A stretch of DNA of 21,439 bases from Bacillota bacterium. GTDB lineage: Bacteria > Bacillota > Clostridia > Peptostreptococcales > Anaerovoracaceae. How positions within the stretch are numbered: position 1 is the stretch's first letter; every line of letters begins with the position of its first letter. The notes beneath the pieces are model-generated. The model had not been told where the DNA came from, ran no database searches, and worked only from the letters and a program-made list of their open reading frames with translations. Positions 14,916 to 21,439 of the stretch are shown one piece after another. Location: NCBI GenBank assembly GCA_017621195.1, contig JAGATO010000171.1, positions 1 to 21,439 of the forward strand. Reading direction: 5' to 3'. The position numbers and the translations under genes are program-made.

Positions 14916-14930
14916 AATCTTACAAGTCCA

Positions 14931-14955
14931 TCTTATTTCTAAGAACGGGATTTTT
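14931..14955. repeat. Right fragment of the tRNA terminator, with the second copy of the 15-bp duplication
   Basis: TCTTATTTCTAAGAA (14931-14945) then CGGGATTTTTT. On the minus strand this follows the tRNA CCA end directly and supplies only one arm of the terminator stem; the other full arm is beyond the IS. Confidence 0.85.
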
Positions 14956-15032
14956 TGGTGGGCGGTATTGGACTCGAACCAACGACCTCTTGCTTGTCGA
15001 GCAAGCGCTCTAACCAGCTGAGCTAATCGCCC
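14956..15032 (-). tRNA. tRNA-Val (anticodon GAC), with atypical C33 and A6-C67 mismatch
   Basis: A 77-base tRNA including encoded CCA. Acceptor GGGCGAT pairs with ACCGCCC except A6 opposite C67; D arm GCTC/GAGC with AGCTGGTTA loop; anticodon stem CTTGC/GCAAG is perfect with loop TCGACAA; T arm GTTGG/CCAAT with loop TTCGAGT. With standard numbering the anticodon is GAC (Val), but position 33 is C where U is almost universal. The promoter TTGCCA-N17-TATAAT is excellent, so it is probably transcribed. Either a sequence-diverged extra tRNA-Val or one becoming a pseudogene. Confidence 0.85.
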
Positions 15033-15054
15033 ATGTCAAATTCACAGCGTGATT

Positions 15055-15083
15055 ATTATACTAAATAGAAGCCGCTTTGGCAA
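15055..15083 (-). promoter_or_regulatory. Strong sigma-A promoter of the tRNA gene
   Basis: On the minus strand TTGCCA (15083-15078), a 17-base spacer and a perfect TATAAT (15060-15055) lie 22 bases before the tRNA 5' end. Confidence 0.8.
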
Positions 15084-15103
15084 GTCCTTTTTGAAAAAAT
15101 GAG

Positions 15104-15136
15104 GGGCCGCAGTGTGCAAATTGGACAATGCGGCCC
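15104..15136 (-). terminator. Rho-independent terminator of the YfcC/M20 operon
   Basis: GGGCCGCA (15104-15111) and TGCGGCCC (15129-15136) form an 8-bp GC-rich stem. On the minus strand it is followed by CTCATTTTTTC, about 40 bases after the last M20 stop. Confidence 0.8.
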
Positions 15137-15178
15137 ATAGACATATTCAATTTACACGCTTAAGCCATTGAAGCCTTT

Positions 15179-16306
15179 TCATTGATTCCCCCAAAGGCGG
15201 ACGCATACGTTGAACAAAATCTGTAATCGTTCCTCAATGGAACTTAAAACTATGTACTCTCCTTCATTATGGGTATGATATCCCACCGGACCACAGGCAT
15301 CCATCGTAGCAGCGCCTGCTGCAGAAATCCTGCTGGCATCAGAACCACCGCCCGTACCGATAAAATCAAATGTCTGTCCCAGCTTCTTTCCTTCCTCTTT
15401 CATAAGATCCATCAGTTTCAGGCTGTTCTCATTTGTAGTCATCGGCGGAGTACATCCATTGGAATCGATCTTCACCTTAATTCTCGAATCGTAAGGATTT
15501 TCTGCCATTCGATACAACTCATTATGGATTTTCTCCAAAGCTTCCATTGTATCAAAACGCAGATCCACACCGCACTCACAGTAATTCGGAACCATATTGT
15601 ACACTGTACCGCCCTTAACGACTCCGAAATTCACATACGTTCCTCCCAGTCCGTCTTTCATATCAGCAAAGTGACATGCCCAACGGGACATCTCCAGAAT
15701 CGCACTGGCTCCGGCATCAGGATTGACCCCTGCATGTGCAGCGATTCCTTCCATCTGAATCGTCAGATGTTGGACTCCCTTTCTGGTCTTGACAAAATCT
15801 CCGCCAGCACGTCCCGGCTCAAAGTCAAAACAGAATTTGCTCTTTTTTCCTAAATCCAAAAGCCATGCATCGGCACTGGGAGAACCGATTTCTTCATCCG
15901 GATTGTTGGCAATGCAAATATTCAAATCCACTCCGGCTTCCTGCAGTTCTTCCACCAAAGTAAGTGCCAGCAAATCTCCAGACTTCATGTCAGCAACCCC
16001 GGGGCCATAAGCCTTCCCATCCTCTTCCCTGTAAGGACGGGCGGCTGCCGTTCCAGGTGGAAATACGGTGTCCATGTGGCCAATCAAGAGGAGATCAATA
16101 TCATCACATTCCGGATGGTTTCTCGCCTCGACACAGGGACCGAGCAGCGGATCAAATACATACCGCTTTACCGTAAGCCCTGCTGCTTCATATTTTTTTA
16201 TCAAATAATCTGCAACCTTCGCAACCCCTTCCGCGGTTCTCGTTCCGCTATCGATATTGACCAAATATTCCAGGTCTCTTAAAAAAACATTTTTATTAAA
16301 CTTCAC
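15179..16306 (-). CDS. M20 family metallopeptidase, carboxypeptidase G2-like, copy 1 (canonical active site)
   Basis: Di-zinc peptidase of the glutamate carboxypeptidase/CPG2 type, which removes a C-terminal amino acid from acyl or peptidyl substrates. The start is a GTG at 16306 with AGGG eight bases upstream; it aligns exactly with the paralogue's N-terminus, whereas the ATG at 16321 lacks a ribosome site. In 375 residues: metal His77 in GHMDTVFPPGT, Asp106 in GPGVADMKSG, Asp137-Glu138-Glu139 (general base Glu138, metal Glu139) in NPDEEIGS, Glu163 in FEPGR, His190-His191-type AAHAG in the dimerisation domain, GGGSDAS at 319-325, and metal His344 in VGYHTHNEGEY. Last gene of the DUF3870-YfcC-M20-M20 operon. 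Confidence 0.93.
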   Translation of the reverse strand: MKFNKNVFLRDLEYLVNIDSGTRTAEGVAKVADYLIKKYEAAGLTVKRYVFDPLLGPCVEARNHPECDDIDLLLIGHMDTVFPPGTAAARPYREEDGKAYGPGVADMKSGDLLALTLVEELQEAGVDLNICIANNPDEEIGSPSADAWLLDLGKKSKFCFDFEPGRAGGDFVKTRKGVQHLTIQMEGIAAHAGVNPDAGASAILEMSRWACHFADMKDGLGGTYVNFGVVKGGTVYNMVPNYCECGVDLRFDTMEALEKIHNELYRMAENPYDSRIKVKIDSNGCTPPMTTNENSLKLMDLMKEEGKKLGQTFDFIGTGGGSDASRISAAGAATMDACGPVGYHTHNEGEYIVLSSIEERLQILFNVCVRLWGNQ

Positions 16307-16326
16307 GATTTTAACCCTCATACAAG

Positions 16327-17445
16327 CTACAGCCGTTTACATACCGCCAAAAGCAGTTCCAGACGCGGCCTGATACTGCTGATCAAAATGCCCTCTTTCT
16401 CATTATGAGTATGAAATCCTACCGGGCCACAGGCATCGATCACTCCGGCACCTGCGATAGAAGCGATACTGGCATCGGACACACCTCCCGAACCGGAAAA
16501 GTGAACTTCCATATCCAGTTTTTCTCCCTCTTCCTCCATCAAACTCATCAAATGTTCGCTGCTTTCATTCTCCGTCATCGGGAACGATCTTGAAACCATC
16601 TCGGCAACCACCCGGATTTCCGGGTTATATGGACATTTGCAGAGATCTTGAATTTCTTCTACAATCGTTTCCAGATCTTCTTCCGTTTGGAAGCGGATAT
16701 CGACCCTTCCCTCTGCATAATCAGGAATGATATTATACATTGTTCCCGCATTAACCACCCCAAAATTCAGGCTGGTTTCCAATGGAAGCCGGTCAAAATC
16801 CGCAAAGCGGCAGATCCAGTTGGCCATTTCGATTACGGCGCTGGCTCCACCCCGCGGGTCAATTCCCGCGTGGGCGGATTTACCATACATTTTAATACTG
16901 TAATACGCTGCGCCCTTTCTCTTCTTTACGAAGCTTCCATCGGGGCGCCCTACTTCAAATCCCAGACAGTAACGGCTCGTTTTTGCCAGTTCCCAAAGCC
17001 ATCCTCTGGAACTCAGCGAACCCACTTCATTATCGCAGTTCAAAGCAACACAGATTCTTAAATCCGGTCGTTCCCGCAACAGTTCTTCCGTCAGGACACT
17101 TGCCAAAAGACATCCTGACTTCATATCTGCCACACCGGGTCCATACGCTTTGTCCCCTGCAATGTAGAAAGGACGTTTCACTGTTGTCCCTTCCGGGAAC
17201 ACAGTATCCATATGGCAGATCAAAAGCAGATCTATGATCCGTTCCTCTTTGTGGCTTCGAGCTTCTACGCAAGGACCATACGCAGGATCAAAGGTCTTTC
17301 TTTCAACGCTCATTCCCATTGCAGCATATTTTTCCACAAAGAAATCCGCAATTTTTTCCAGACCATCGACGCACTGGATCCCACTATCCACATTAACCAG
17401 ATACTGCAATTCCCGTAAGAATGTTTTTTCACTGAAATTTGTCAT
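16327..17445 (-). CDS. M20 family metallopeptidase paralogue, copy 2, with general-base Glu replaced by Asn
   Basis: A 372-residue paralogue of the next gene. Metal ligands look intact: His78 in CHMDTVFPEGT, Asp107 in GPGVADMKSG, Glu140, Glu164 in GFEVGRPDG, and the C-terminal GPVGFHTHNEKEG. But the invariant Asp-Glu-Glu reads Asp138-Asn139-Glu140 (codon AAT at 17031-17029), so the residue that acts as general base in CPG2 (Glu175 there) is Asn. It also has GGVSDAS instead of GGGSDAS. GGGAG lies six bases before the ATG, and the gene follows YfcC by 24 bases. It may be a binding or regulatory subunit, a slow enzyme, or use another base. Confidence 0.9.
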   Translation of the reverse strand: MTNFSEKTFLRELQYLVNVDSGIQCVDGLEKIADFFVEKYAAMGMSVERKTFDPAYGPCVEARSHKEERIIDLLLICHMDTVFPEGTTVKRPFYIAGDKAYGPGVADMKSGCLLASVLTEELLRERPDLRICVALNCDNEVGSLSSRGWLWELAKTSRYCLGFEVGRPDGSFVKKRKGAAYYSIKMYGKSAHAGIDPRGGASAVIEMANWICRFADFDRLPLETSLNFGVVNAGTMYNIIPDYAEGRVDIRFQTEEDLETIVEEIQDLCKCPYNPEIRVVAEMVSRSFPMTENESSEHLMSLMEEEGEKLDMEVHFSGSGGVSDASIASIAGAGVIDACGPVGFHTHNEKEGILISSIRPRLELLLAVCKRL

Positions 17446-17469
17446 AACGCGCTCCCGTTTTAAGAATGC

Positions 17470-18870
17470 TTACTGAAGACCGATCAATACGCCGGTTGCT
17501 ACTGCGACACATCCAATGCCAACCCAAATTAAGAACAGCGGAAGCATGAACTTCAGCCACTTATCAAAGGGAACCTTCGCAACGCCCAAAGCAGCCATCA
17601 AAACACCGGATGTCGGAATGATACAATTGGAGAAACCATCCCCATACTGATATGCCAGAACTGCAACCTGTCTCGGAATGTCCAGAATATCTGCCATCGG
17701 AACCATGATCGGCATAACGATAGCTGCCTGTCCGGATGCGGAAGATACGAAGAAGTTGAATACCAGGTTGACCAGGAACATGAATACAGCGGCCAAAGCC
17801 TTCGGTAAGGTTACCAGCGGAATGGTAATATAATAAATGATGGTGTGAATGATCTGTGCTTCTGTAATAACGATGGAAATTGCACTGGCGAGTCCAATCA
17901 GAACGGCGCCGTATACCATCTTTTTATTTCCTTCCACGAAAGTCTTAGCGACCTGATTTACATTCATACCGCCGATGAATCCTGCGGGAATACAGGTCAG
18001 CATCATGCAGGCAACCATATAATCATAGCTCCAGCCATATTTAATACAGCCATACACATAAACGGCAAGACCACCGAATACCAGCAGCAGGATCAAAATA
18101 TCCCGACCGGTAAATTTGTCAGTAACCTCTGCGGACAAATTGTCTTCAAACGGATATTCTTCTACAGGAAGAACAGATTTGGACGGATCTTTGTTGATCT
18201 TAATGCAATACCGCAGTACATAAATGATCGTTACCACTACAATAATGCAGGTAACTACTACACGGAATCCCATACCGGACAGTAAAGGAAGTTCTGCCAT
18301 TTCCTGTGCGATCTGTACGGAACTTGCAGCCATAAACGAAGAATTAAAACCTGCATATGTACCGAGATACAGGAACGCTACCGCAGCCATCTTGTCCAGA
18401 CCCATGAGCTGTGCAACAGCCATACCCAGCGGAATAAAGGCTACAACTGCATTAACAAGAACACCGGTAGCACCTAACAGTGCAAAGAATGTCATGATTA
18501 CAGGAATCATGATGAACGCTTTTCCCTTCAGACGGGAGATTGCAATTCTCAGCCCTCTCTGTATCGCGGTTGTTGCCAAAGCGATTTCAAAGTAACCACC
18601 TACCAGCATGACGAAGAAAATCATCGATGCATTGTTCTTCAGACCGGTATAAAACGCAAAGGATACGCTTTTGATGGTCGCCGGATTCTGATCTACGGAA
18701 TGATATGTCGTTGCATCGACCATGGTTCTTCCGGTTTCACTCGTTACAGAATCGTATACCCCCGCAGGAACGATGAACGTCAGTAACGCTACAAATAAAA
18801 TCATAAATACGACGATGACGTAAGTGTCAGGCATCGTAAATTTCTTCTTGTTCAGATTATTCTTATCCAT
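17470..18870 (-). CDS. YfcC-family carrier (DcuC/ArsB-type, putative amino acid or peptide transporter)
   Basis: Integral membrane carrier of 466 residues with about twelve hydrophobic helices, in the YfcC branch of the C4-dicarboxylate anaerobic carrier group, whose members are thought to move amino acids or small peptides. Diagnostic stretches are the N-terminal MPDTYVIVVFMILFVALLTFIVPAGVYD, the FFALLGATGVLVNAVVAFIPLG segment and the C-terminal ASGQAAIVMPIMVPMADILDIPRQ, then YGDGFSNCIIPTSGVLMAAL. ATG 18870 is chosen because GGAGG lies six bases upstream; a TTG four codons earlier is less likely. It is downstream of the DUF3870 gene and upstream of two M20 peptidases, so it likely imports their substrate. 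Confidence 0.9.
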   Translation of the reverse strand: MDKNNLNKKKFTMPDTYVIVVFMILFVALLTFIVPAGVYDSVTSETGRTMVDATTYHSVDQNPATIKSVSFAFYTGLKNNASMIFFVMLVGGYFEIALATTAIQRGLRIAISRLKGKAFIMIPVIMTFFALLGATGVLVNAVVAFIPLGMAVAQLMGLDKMAAVAFLYLGTYAGFNSSFMAASSVQIAQEMAELPLLSGMGFRVVVTCIIVVVTIIYVLRYCIKINKDPSKSVLPVEEYPFEDNLSAEVTDKFTGRDILILLLVFGGLAVYVYGCIKYGWSYDYMVACMMLTCIPAGFIGGMNVNQVAKTFVEGNKKMVYGAVLIGLASAISIVITEAQIIHTIIYYITIPLVTLPKALAAVFMFLVNLVFNFFVSSASGQAAIVMPIMVPMADILDIPRQVAVLAYQYGDGFSNCIIPTSGVLMAALGVAKVPFDKWLKFMLPLFLIWVGIGCVAVATGVLIGLQ

Positions 18871-18899
18871 TTTTTCCTCCAAACTTCATGTACAAATGA

Positions 18900-19262
18900 T
18901 TACACTACACTACGGGTACTGTCATCTTCCAGGAGTTCTTCGAGTTTCTGTTTACAAGCTCTGATACCAGAATAGAAGGGCTTTCGCAATGAACTTTGGA
19001 AATTCCGACTCAGAAGCTGTTCGATCCGTTCCATTCCATGGTCGGTCAGGATTTCTTCTCCACAAAGCAGTTCACGCAAATATTGCGTATCCATGGCAGA
19101 TAAATCAGCAGATTCAATATCCACGATTTCTCCGGTGGTACGGATCACTCTCATGGCTACTACCATAGCTCCATTATACTTATTAAAAATTACGGATTTT
19201 TCCGGTAATCTTGCAAACCCCGTCAATAATACTTCTCTTTGGTCCAGATCCTTGTTTCTCAT
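18900..19262 (-). CDS. DUF3870 family protein
   Basis: A soluble 120-residue protein matching the DUF3870 pattern: TGFARLPEKS near 14-23, VVAMRVIRTTGEIVDIESADLS at about 34-55, LRELLCGEEI, then a helical end with SSLRKPFYSGIRACKQKLEELL. No catalytic motif is recognised and the family's role is unknown to me. AGGGGAT lies eight bases before the ATG. It leads an operon with a YfcC carrier and two M20 peptidases, so it likely serves that pathway, perhaps as a small-molecule-binding or accessory protein. A leader of about 290 bases precedes it. Confidence 0.75.
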   Translation of the reverse strand: MRNKDLDQREVLLTGFARLPEKSVIFNKYNGAMVVAMRVIRTTGEIVDIESADLSAMDTQYLRELLCGEEILTDHGMERIEQLLSRNFQSSLRKPFYSGIRACKQKLEELLEDDSTRSVV

Positions 19263-19553
19263 ACATCAATCCCCTAAAACGTTATTGATACCACTCCATC
19301 GAAGCGTCGTACACCGATTCATTTTCATGTCAGCCACATAAACACCACTCTCCTCAATGTCGTCTTTTCGGCATTGCGGAAGTCTATTCTTCAGAAGAAA
19401 TAAAAAAACTCTTCCACGCACGCCAAAACATCGCATAAACTTTTATAGTTTTACATCCGCGATGTATTTACGTTACGATAAAGAGTAATTATCCGGTAAA
19501 TATCAAGATGTAGTTTTATTGGTTTTATATAACAACCATTTTTATATTTTATT
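19263..19553 (-). promoter_or_regulatory. Long structured leader of the DUF3870/YfcC/M20 operon, with tiny upstream frames
   Basis: If the promoter at 19560-19588 is used, about 290 untranslated bases precede DUF3870. Two alternative pairings share one segment: TACATC-gcg-GATGTA (19466-19452), and the longer ACATCGC (19465-19459) with GCGATGT further on (19434-19428). Near the end, ATG-TGG-CTG-ACA-TGA (19339-19325, after GAGGAG) overlaps a 20-codon frame (19328-19266) that ends a few bases before the DUF3870 start. This looks like an attenuator or upstream-frame control region; no known riboswitch is recognised. Confidence 0.4.
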
Positions 19554-19559
19554 AGGTCT

Positions 19560-19588
19560 ATTATACAATCATTTTCTTAACATTTCAA
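19560..19588 (-). promoter_or_regulatory. Sigma-A promoter of the DUF3870/YfcC/M20 operon
   Basis: On the minus strand TTGAAA (19588-19583), a 17-base spacer and a perfect TATAAT (19565-19560). It lies within the 460-bp divergent region between the two catabolic transcripts. On the plus strand a TATAAT at 19670-19675 is a possible -10 for the first D-aminoacylase gene, but no good -35 box is seen. Confidence 0.7.
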
Positions 19589-19722
19589 GTCCCCTCTTTT
19601 GTTTTTCACAATAGTTAAAATTATCTTTCAATTCCCCGTGAACTCATAGCATTATTTTTGTTCCAGTATTATAATAAAAGATACTATCCCCTTTGATTTA
19701 ACTTCTTCAGCGAGGTGCCACC

Positions 19723-21087
19723 ATGAAACGAACTCTGATCAAAAACGGTCTTGTGATCGATCCGGCCAACCAGGTACAGGCGCATCTGAATCTCCTGATT
19801 GAAGGCGGAAAAATTTCTGCTGTAACCACGGAAATCCCTGATGCGGATCTGGTCATCGATGCATCCGGCAACATTATTTCCCCGGGCTTTATCGATATCC
19901 ACGTACATGAAGACCCCATTACTGCTGACGGAACCATCTATAACGATGAAACGAAAGCCCTATTCCCTTGTATGGCACGCATGGGCGTCACCACGGTCAT
20001 CGGCGGTCAGTGCGGTGGAAACAAATATCATCCCGCTGATTATCTGGATATTGTGGACAGAGATGGCGCCGCTGTCAATGTCGCCATGTTGGCAGGGCAT
20101 GGTTTTTTCCGTGAACGCGCCGGACACATGGACATTTATACCCACGTTTCCGATGAAGAACTGGTAACCATGACCGCCTTCCTGCAAGAAGCCGTCGACA
20201 GAGGCTGCCTCGGCGTGTCCTATGGAATCCGCTATGTTCCCGGAATCGATGAACGTGAACTGAAAGCGACGGCCGAAGTTTGTAAGAAGGATCAGAAACT
20301 GATCGCAGCCCATATCCGAAGCGATGCCGGAGAAGTCTTTAGTGCCGCTGTAGAATTTCTTGAAATTGCCCGCAGCCTTCAGCTTCCTGTGGAACTGTCA
20401 CACATCGGTTCCATGGCCGGTTTCGGACAGATGACCGAATTTCTGCGTCTGGTGGATGAATATAAAATGAAAGGGGTCCGCGTTACCTGTGATTGTTATC
20501 CCTATTATGCCTTTTCTACCTCCATCGGTTCCACCACCTACGATGAGGGCTGGCTTGAACGATACCACTGCGATTACGACGTTGTGGAAATCTGCGAAGG
20601 AACGTACAAGGGACAGCGCTGTACAAAGGAAATTTTTGATGAAGTCCGTAAAACTCATCCTAAATATAAAACGATCTGCTATGTCATGAAGGGCCCGGAT
20701 GTGGATTTGGCCTTCAGCCATCCCAATGTGATGCTGGGCAGTGACGGAACCCTCAATTCCGGTCAGGGTCATCCCAGAGCTGCCGGAACCTTCCCTCGTC
20801 TCTTTTCAGAATTCGTCCGGCCCGGAAAGCTCTCTTTATACGAAGCGGTTCGCATGACGACAGCCATGCCCGCAGAAAAAGCGGGCCTGAAAACCAAAGG
20901 ACGTTTGAACGTGGGCACTGATGCCGATCTTGTCATCTTTGATCCCAAAACCATACAGGATCATGCCACATTCACAGAACCGCTGCTTCCCCCATCCAGA
21001 ATCGAATATGTCTTCATCGGAGGAGAGATTGCCGTAAACAACGGAACACTGCTTCACGGTGACCTTGGCCGCTCCGTCCGCCTGTAA
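19723..21087 (+). CDS. D-aminoacylase-type amidohydrolase (N-acyl-D-amino-acid deacylase family), copy 1
   Basis: Zinc amidohydrolase that removes an acyl group from N-acyl-D-amino acids, or a close relative. The 454 residues form a small beta domain plus a TIM barrel with all D-aminoacylase metal and catalytic positions: His60-Val-His62 in FIDIHVHED, Cys97 in GGQCGG (the bridging Cys specific to this family), His197 in AAHIRSD, His227 in ELSHIGS, and Asp341 in LGSDGT, followed by GHPRAAGTFPR. Slightly shorter than typical members of about 480-500. GAGGTG precedes the ATG. It is divergent from the YfcC/M20 operon and followed by a paralogue 87 bases downstream, so the cluster probably degrades N-acyl- or D-amino-acid-containing compounds. 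Confidence 0.92.
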   Translation: MKRTLIKNGLVIDPANQVQAHLNLLIEGGKISAVTTEIPDADLVIDASGNIISPGFIDIHVHEDPITADGTIYNDETKALFPCMARMGVTTVIGGQCGGNKYHPADYLDIVDRDGAAVNVAMLAGHGFFRERAGHMDIYTHVSDEELVTMTAFLQEAVDRGCLGVSYGIRYVPGIDERELKATAEVCKKDQKLIAAHIRSDAGEVFSAAVEFLEIARSLQLPVELSHIGSMAGFGQMTEFLRLVDEYKMKGVRVTCDCYPYYAFSTSIGSTTYDEGWLERYHCDYDVVEICEGTYKGQRCTKEIFDEVRKTHPKYKTICYVMKGPDVDLAFSHPNVMLGSDGTLNSGQGHPRAAGTFPRLFSEFVRPGKLSLYEAVRMTTAMPAEKAGLKTKGRLNVGTDADLVIFDPKTIQDHATFTEPLLPPSRIEYVFIGGEIAVNNGTLLHGDLGRSVRL

Positions 21088-21099
21088 TCTTTGAAAAAT

Positions 21100-21116
21100 C
21101 TGGCACGGTTCTTGCT
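21100..21116 (+). promoter_or_regulatory. Sigma-54 (RpoN) -24/-12 promoter of the second D-aminoacylase gene
   Basis: CTGGCACGGTTCTTGCT matches the sigma-54 consensus (YTGGCACG-R-N3-TTGCW) at every defined base, with GG at 21102-21103 and GC at 21114-21115 exactly ten bases apart. It lies between the paralogous genes, about 60 bases before the second ATG. No sigma-54 activator is in the window. Confidence 0.8.
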
Positions 21117-21174
21117 TTATAAATATTAAGAACCTACAGCTTTTTCTATTTTACATATCAAAGAGAGGTATCTC

Positions 21175-21439
21175 ATGAAACGAACATTGATCAAAAACGG
21201 ATTCGTCATCGACCCGGCCAACCAGGTCCAGGCGCAATTGAACATCCTTGTGGAAGGTGGAAAAATCGCTGAAATCACCACCGAATCCCCTGAAGCCGAT
21301 GAAGTCATCGACGCCGCTGGAAAAATCGTCACTCCCGGCTTCATCGACATCCACATGCATGAAGATCCGGTTACTGCCGATGGAACCATCTACAGCGATG
21401 AAGAAAAGGCCATCTTCCCATGTATGCTGCGCATGGGAG
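21175..21439 (+). CDS. D-aminoacylase-type amidohydrolase, copy 2 (partial, N-terminal 88 residues)
   Basis: The gene runs off the right edge. ATG 21175 follows AAGAGAGG. Its 88 visible residues are about three-quarters identical to copy 1 and keep the metal motif FIDIHMHED, so it is a tandem duplicate. Unlike copy 1 it has its own sigma-54 promoter, implying separate control, probably by an amino-acid- or nitrogen-responsive activator. Whether the rest of the barrel is intact cannot be seen. Confidence 0.88.
   Translation, partial: MKRTLIKNGFVIDPANQVQAQLNILVEGGKIAEITTESPEADEVIDAAGKIVTPGFIDIHMHEDPVTADGTIYSDEEKAIFPCMLRMG

Larger units (their letters stand above)
13582..14930 (-). mobile_element. 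IS3-family insertion sequence, apparently complete (1349 bp)
   Basis: A complete element transcribed leftward with orfA and orfB in overlapping -1 frames. Its terminal inverted repeats begin TGGACTTGT and continue to AAAGTAGACA about 35 bases in; ends are 5'-TG...CA-3' as in IS3. It is visibly richer in A and T than its neighbours. A perfect 12-bp hairpin followed by a T run lies just inside the orfA-side end (14885-14915). It sits in the loop of a terminator hairpin and is flanked by a 15-bp duplication, longer than the 3-5 bp usual for this family. The intact frames and ends suggest recent insertion. Confidence 0.93.

Noticed and set aside
16307..16321. ATG at 16321 as the start of M20 copy 1
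   Set aside because: No ribosome site before it; the GTG at 16306 has one and matches the paralogue's N-terminus.
1..21439. CRISPR array, phage genes, toxin-antitoxin pair or rRNA
   Set aside because: No regularly spaced repeats, phage structural or lysis motifs, paired small toxin-antitoxin genes or rRNA sequences were seen on either strand.

Overview
The window comes from an endospore-forming member of the Firmicutes, most likely an anaerobic, peptide- and amino-acid-using Clostridia. The evidence is a clear SpoIIID gene behind a sigma-E-like promoter, a DcuC/YfcC-type carrier beside M20 peptidases and D-aminoacylases, a clostridial flavodoxin, a DUF1622 protein and strong AGGAGG ribosome sites. 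No species can be named from the sequence alone.

Left part (1-5150, minus strand). A peptide-uptake and cell-wall cluster runs as: small membrane protein, LD-carboxypeptidase (S66), DppA/OppA-like lipoprotein, DppC/OppC-like permease. The lipoprotein gene loses its 3' third and runs straight into the permease start, as if a deletion removed the rest of it plus the expected first permease. Upstream lies a three-gene operon: an ECF-like sigma factor fused to a two-helix membrane tail, a polytopic membrane protein, and a PrsW-family intramembrane protease. This looks like a self-contained membrane-tethered sigma factor with its own releasing protease, and is the most interesting candidate system here.

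Middle (5100-12800). SpoIIID (plus) converges on a GNAT acetyltransferase and PspC-domain gene pair (minus) at a bidirectional terminator. Then come a flavodoxin under a palindromic operator candidate and a minus operon of two tandem GPH-family sugar symporters, tcdA (tRNA t6A dehydratase) and an AraC regulator. dapB is divergent from this operon.

Accessory segment (12800-15050). A 365-bp structured non-coding stretch is followed by a DUF1622 membrane protein and a complete IS3-family element (orfA/orfB with a -1 slip site). The element sits inside the hairpin terminator of a tRNA-Val(GAC)-like gene, flanked by a 15-bp duplication. The tRNA has an unusual C33 and an A6-C67 mismatch.

Right part (15150-21439). 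A minus operon holds a DUF3870 protein, a YfcC-family carrier and two tandem carboxypeptidase-G2-like M20 peptidases, one with its general-base Glu replaced by Asn. It is divergent from two tandem D-aminoacylase-like amidohydrolases (plus), the second behind a near-perfect sigma-54 promoter. Together these look like a module for importing and hydrolysing N-acyl- or D-amino-acid-containing peptides. Tandem paralogue pairs (GPH, M20, D-aminoacylase) recur across the window.
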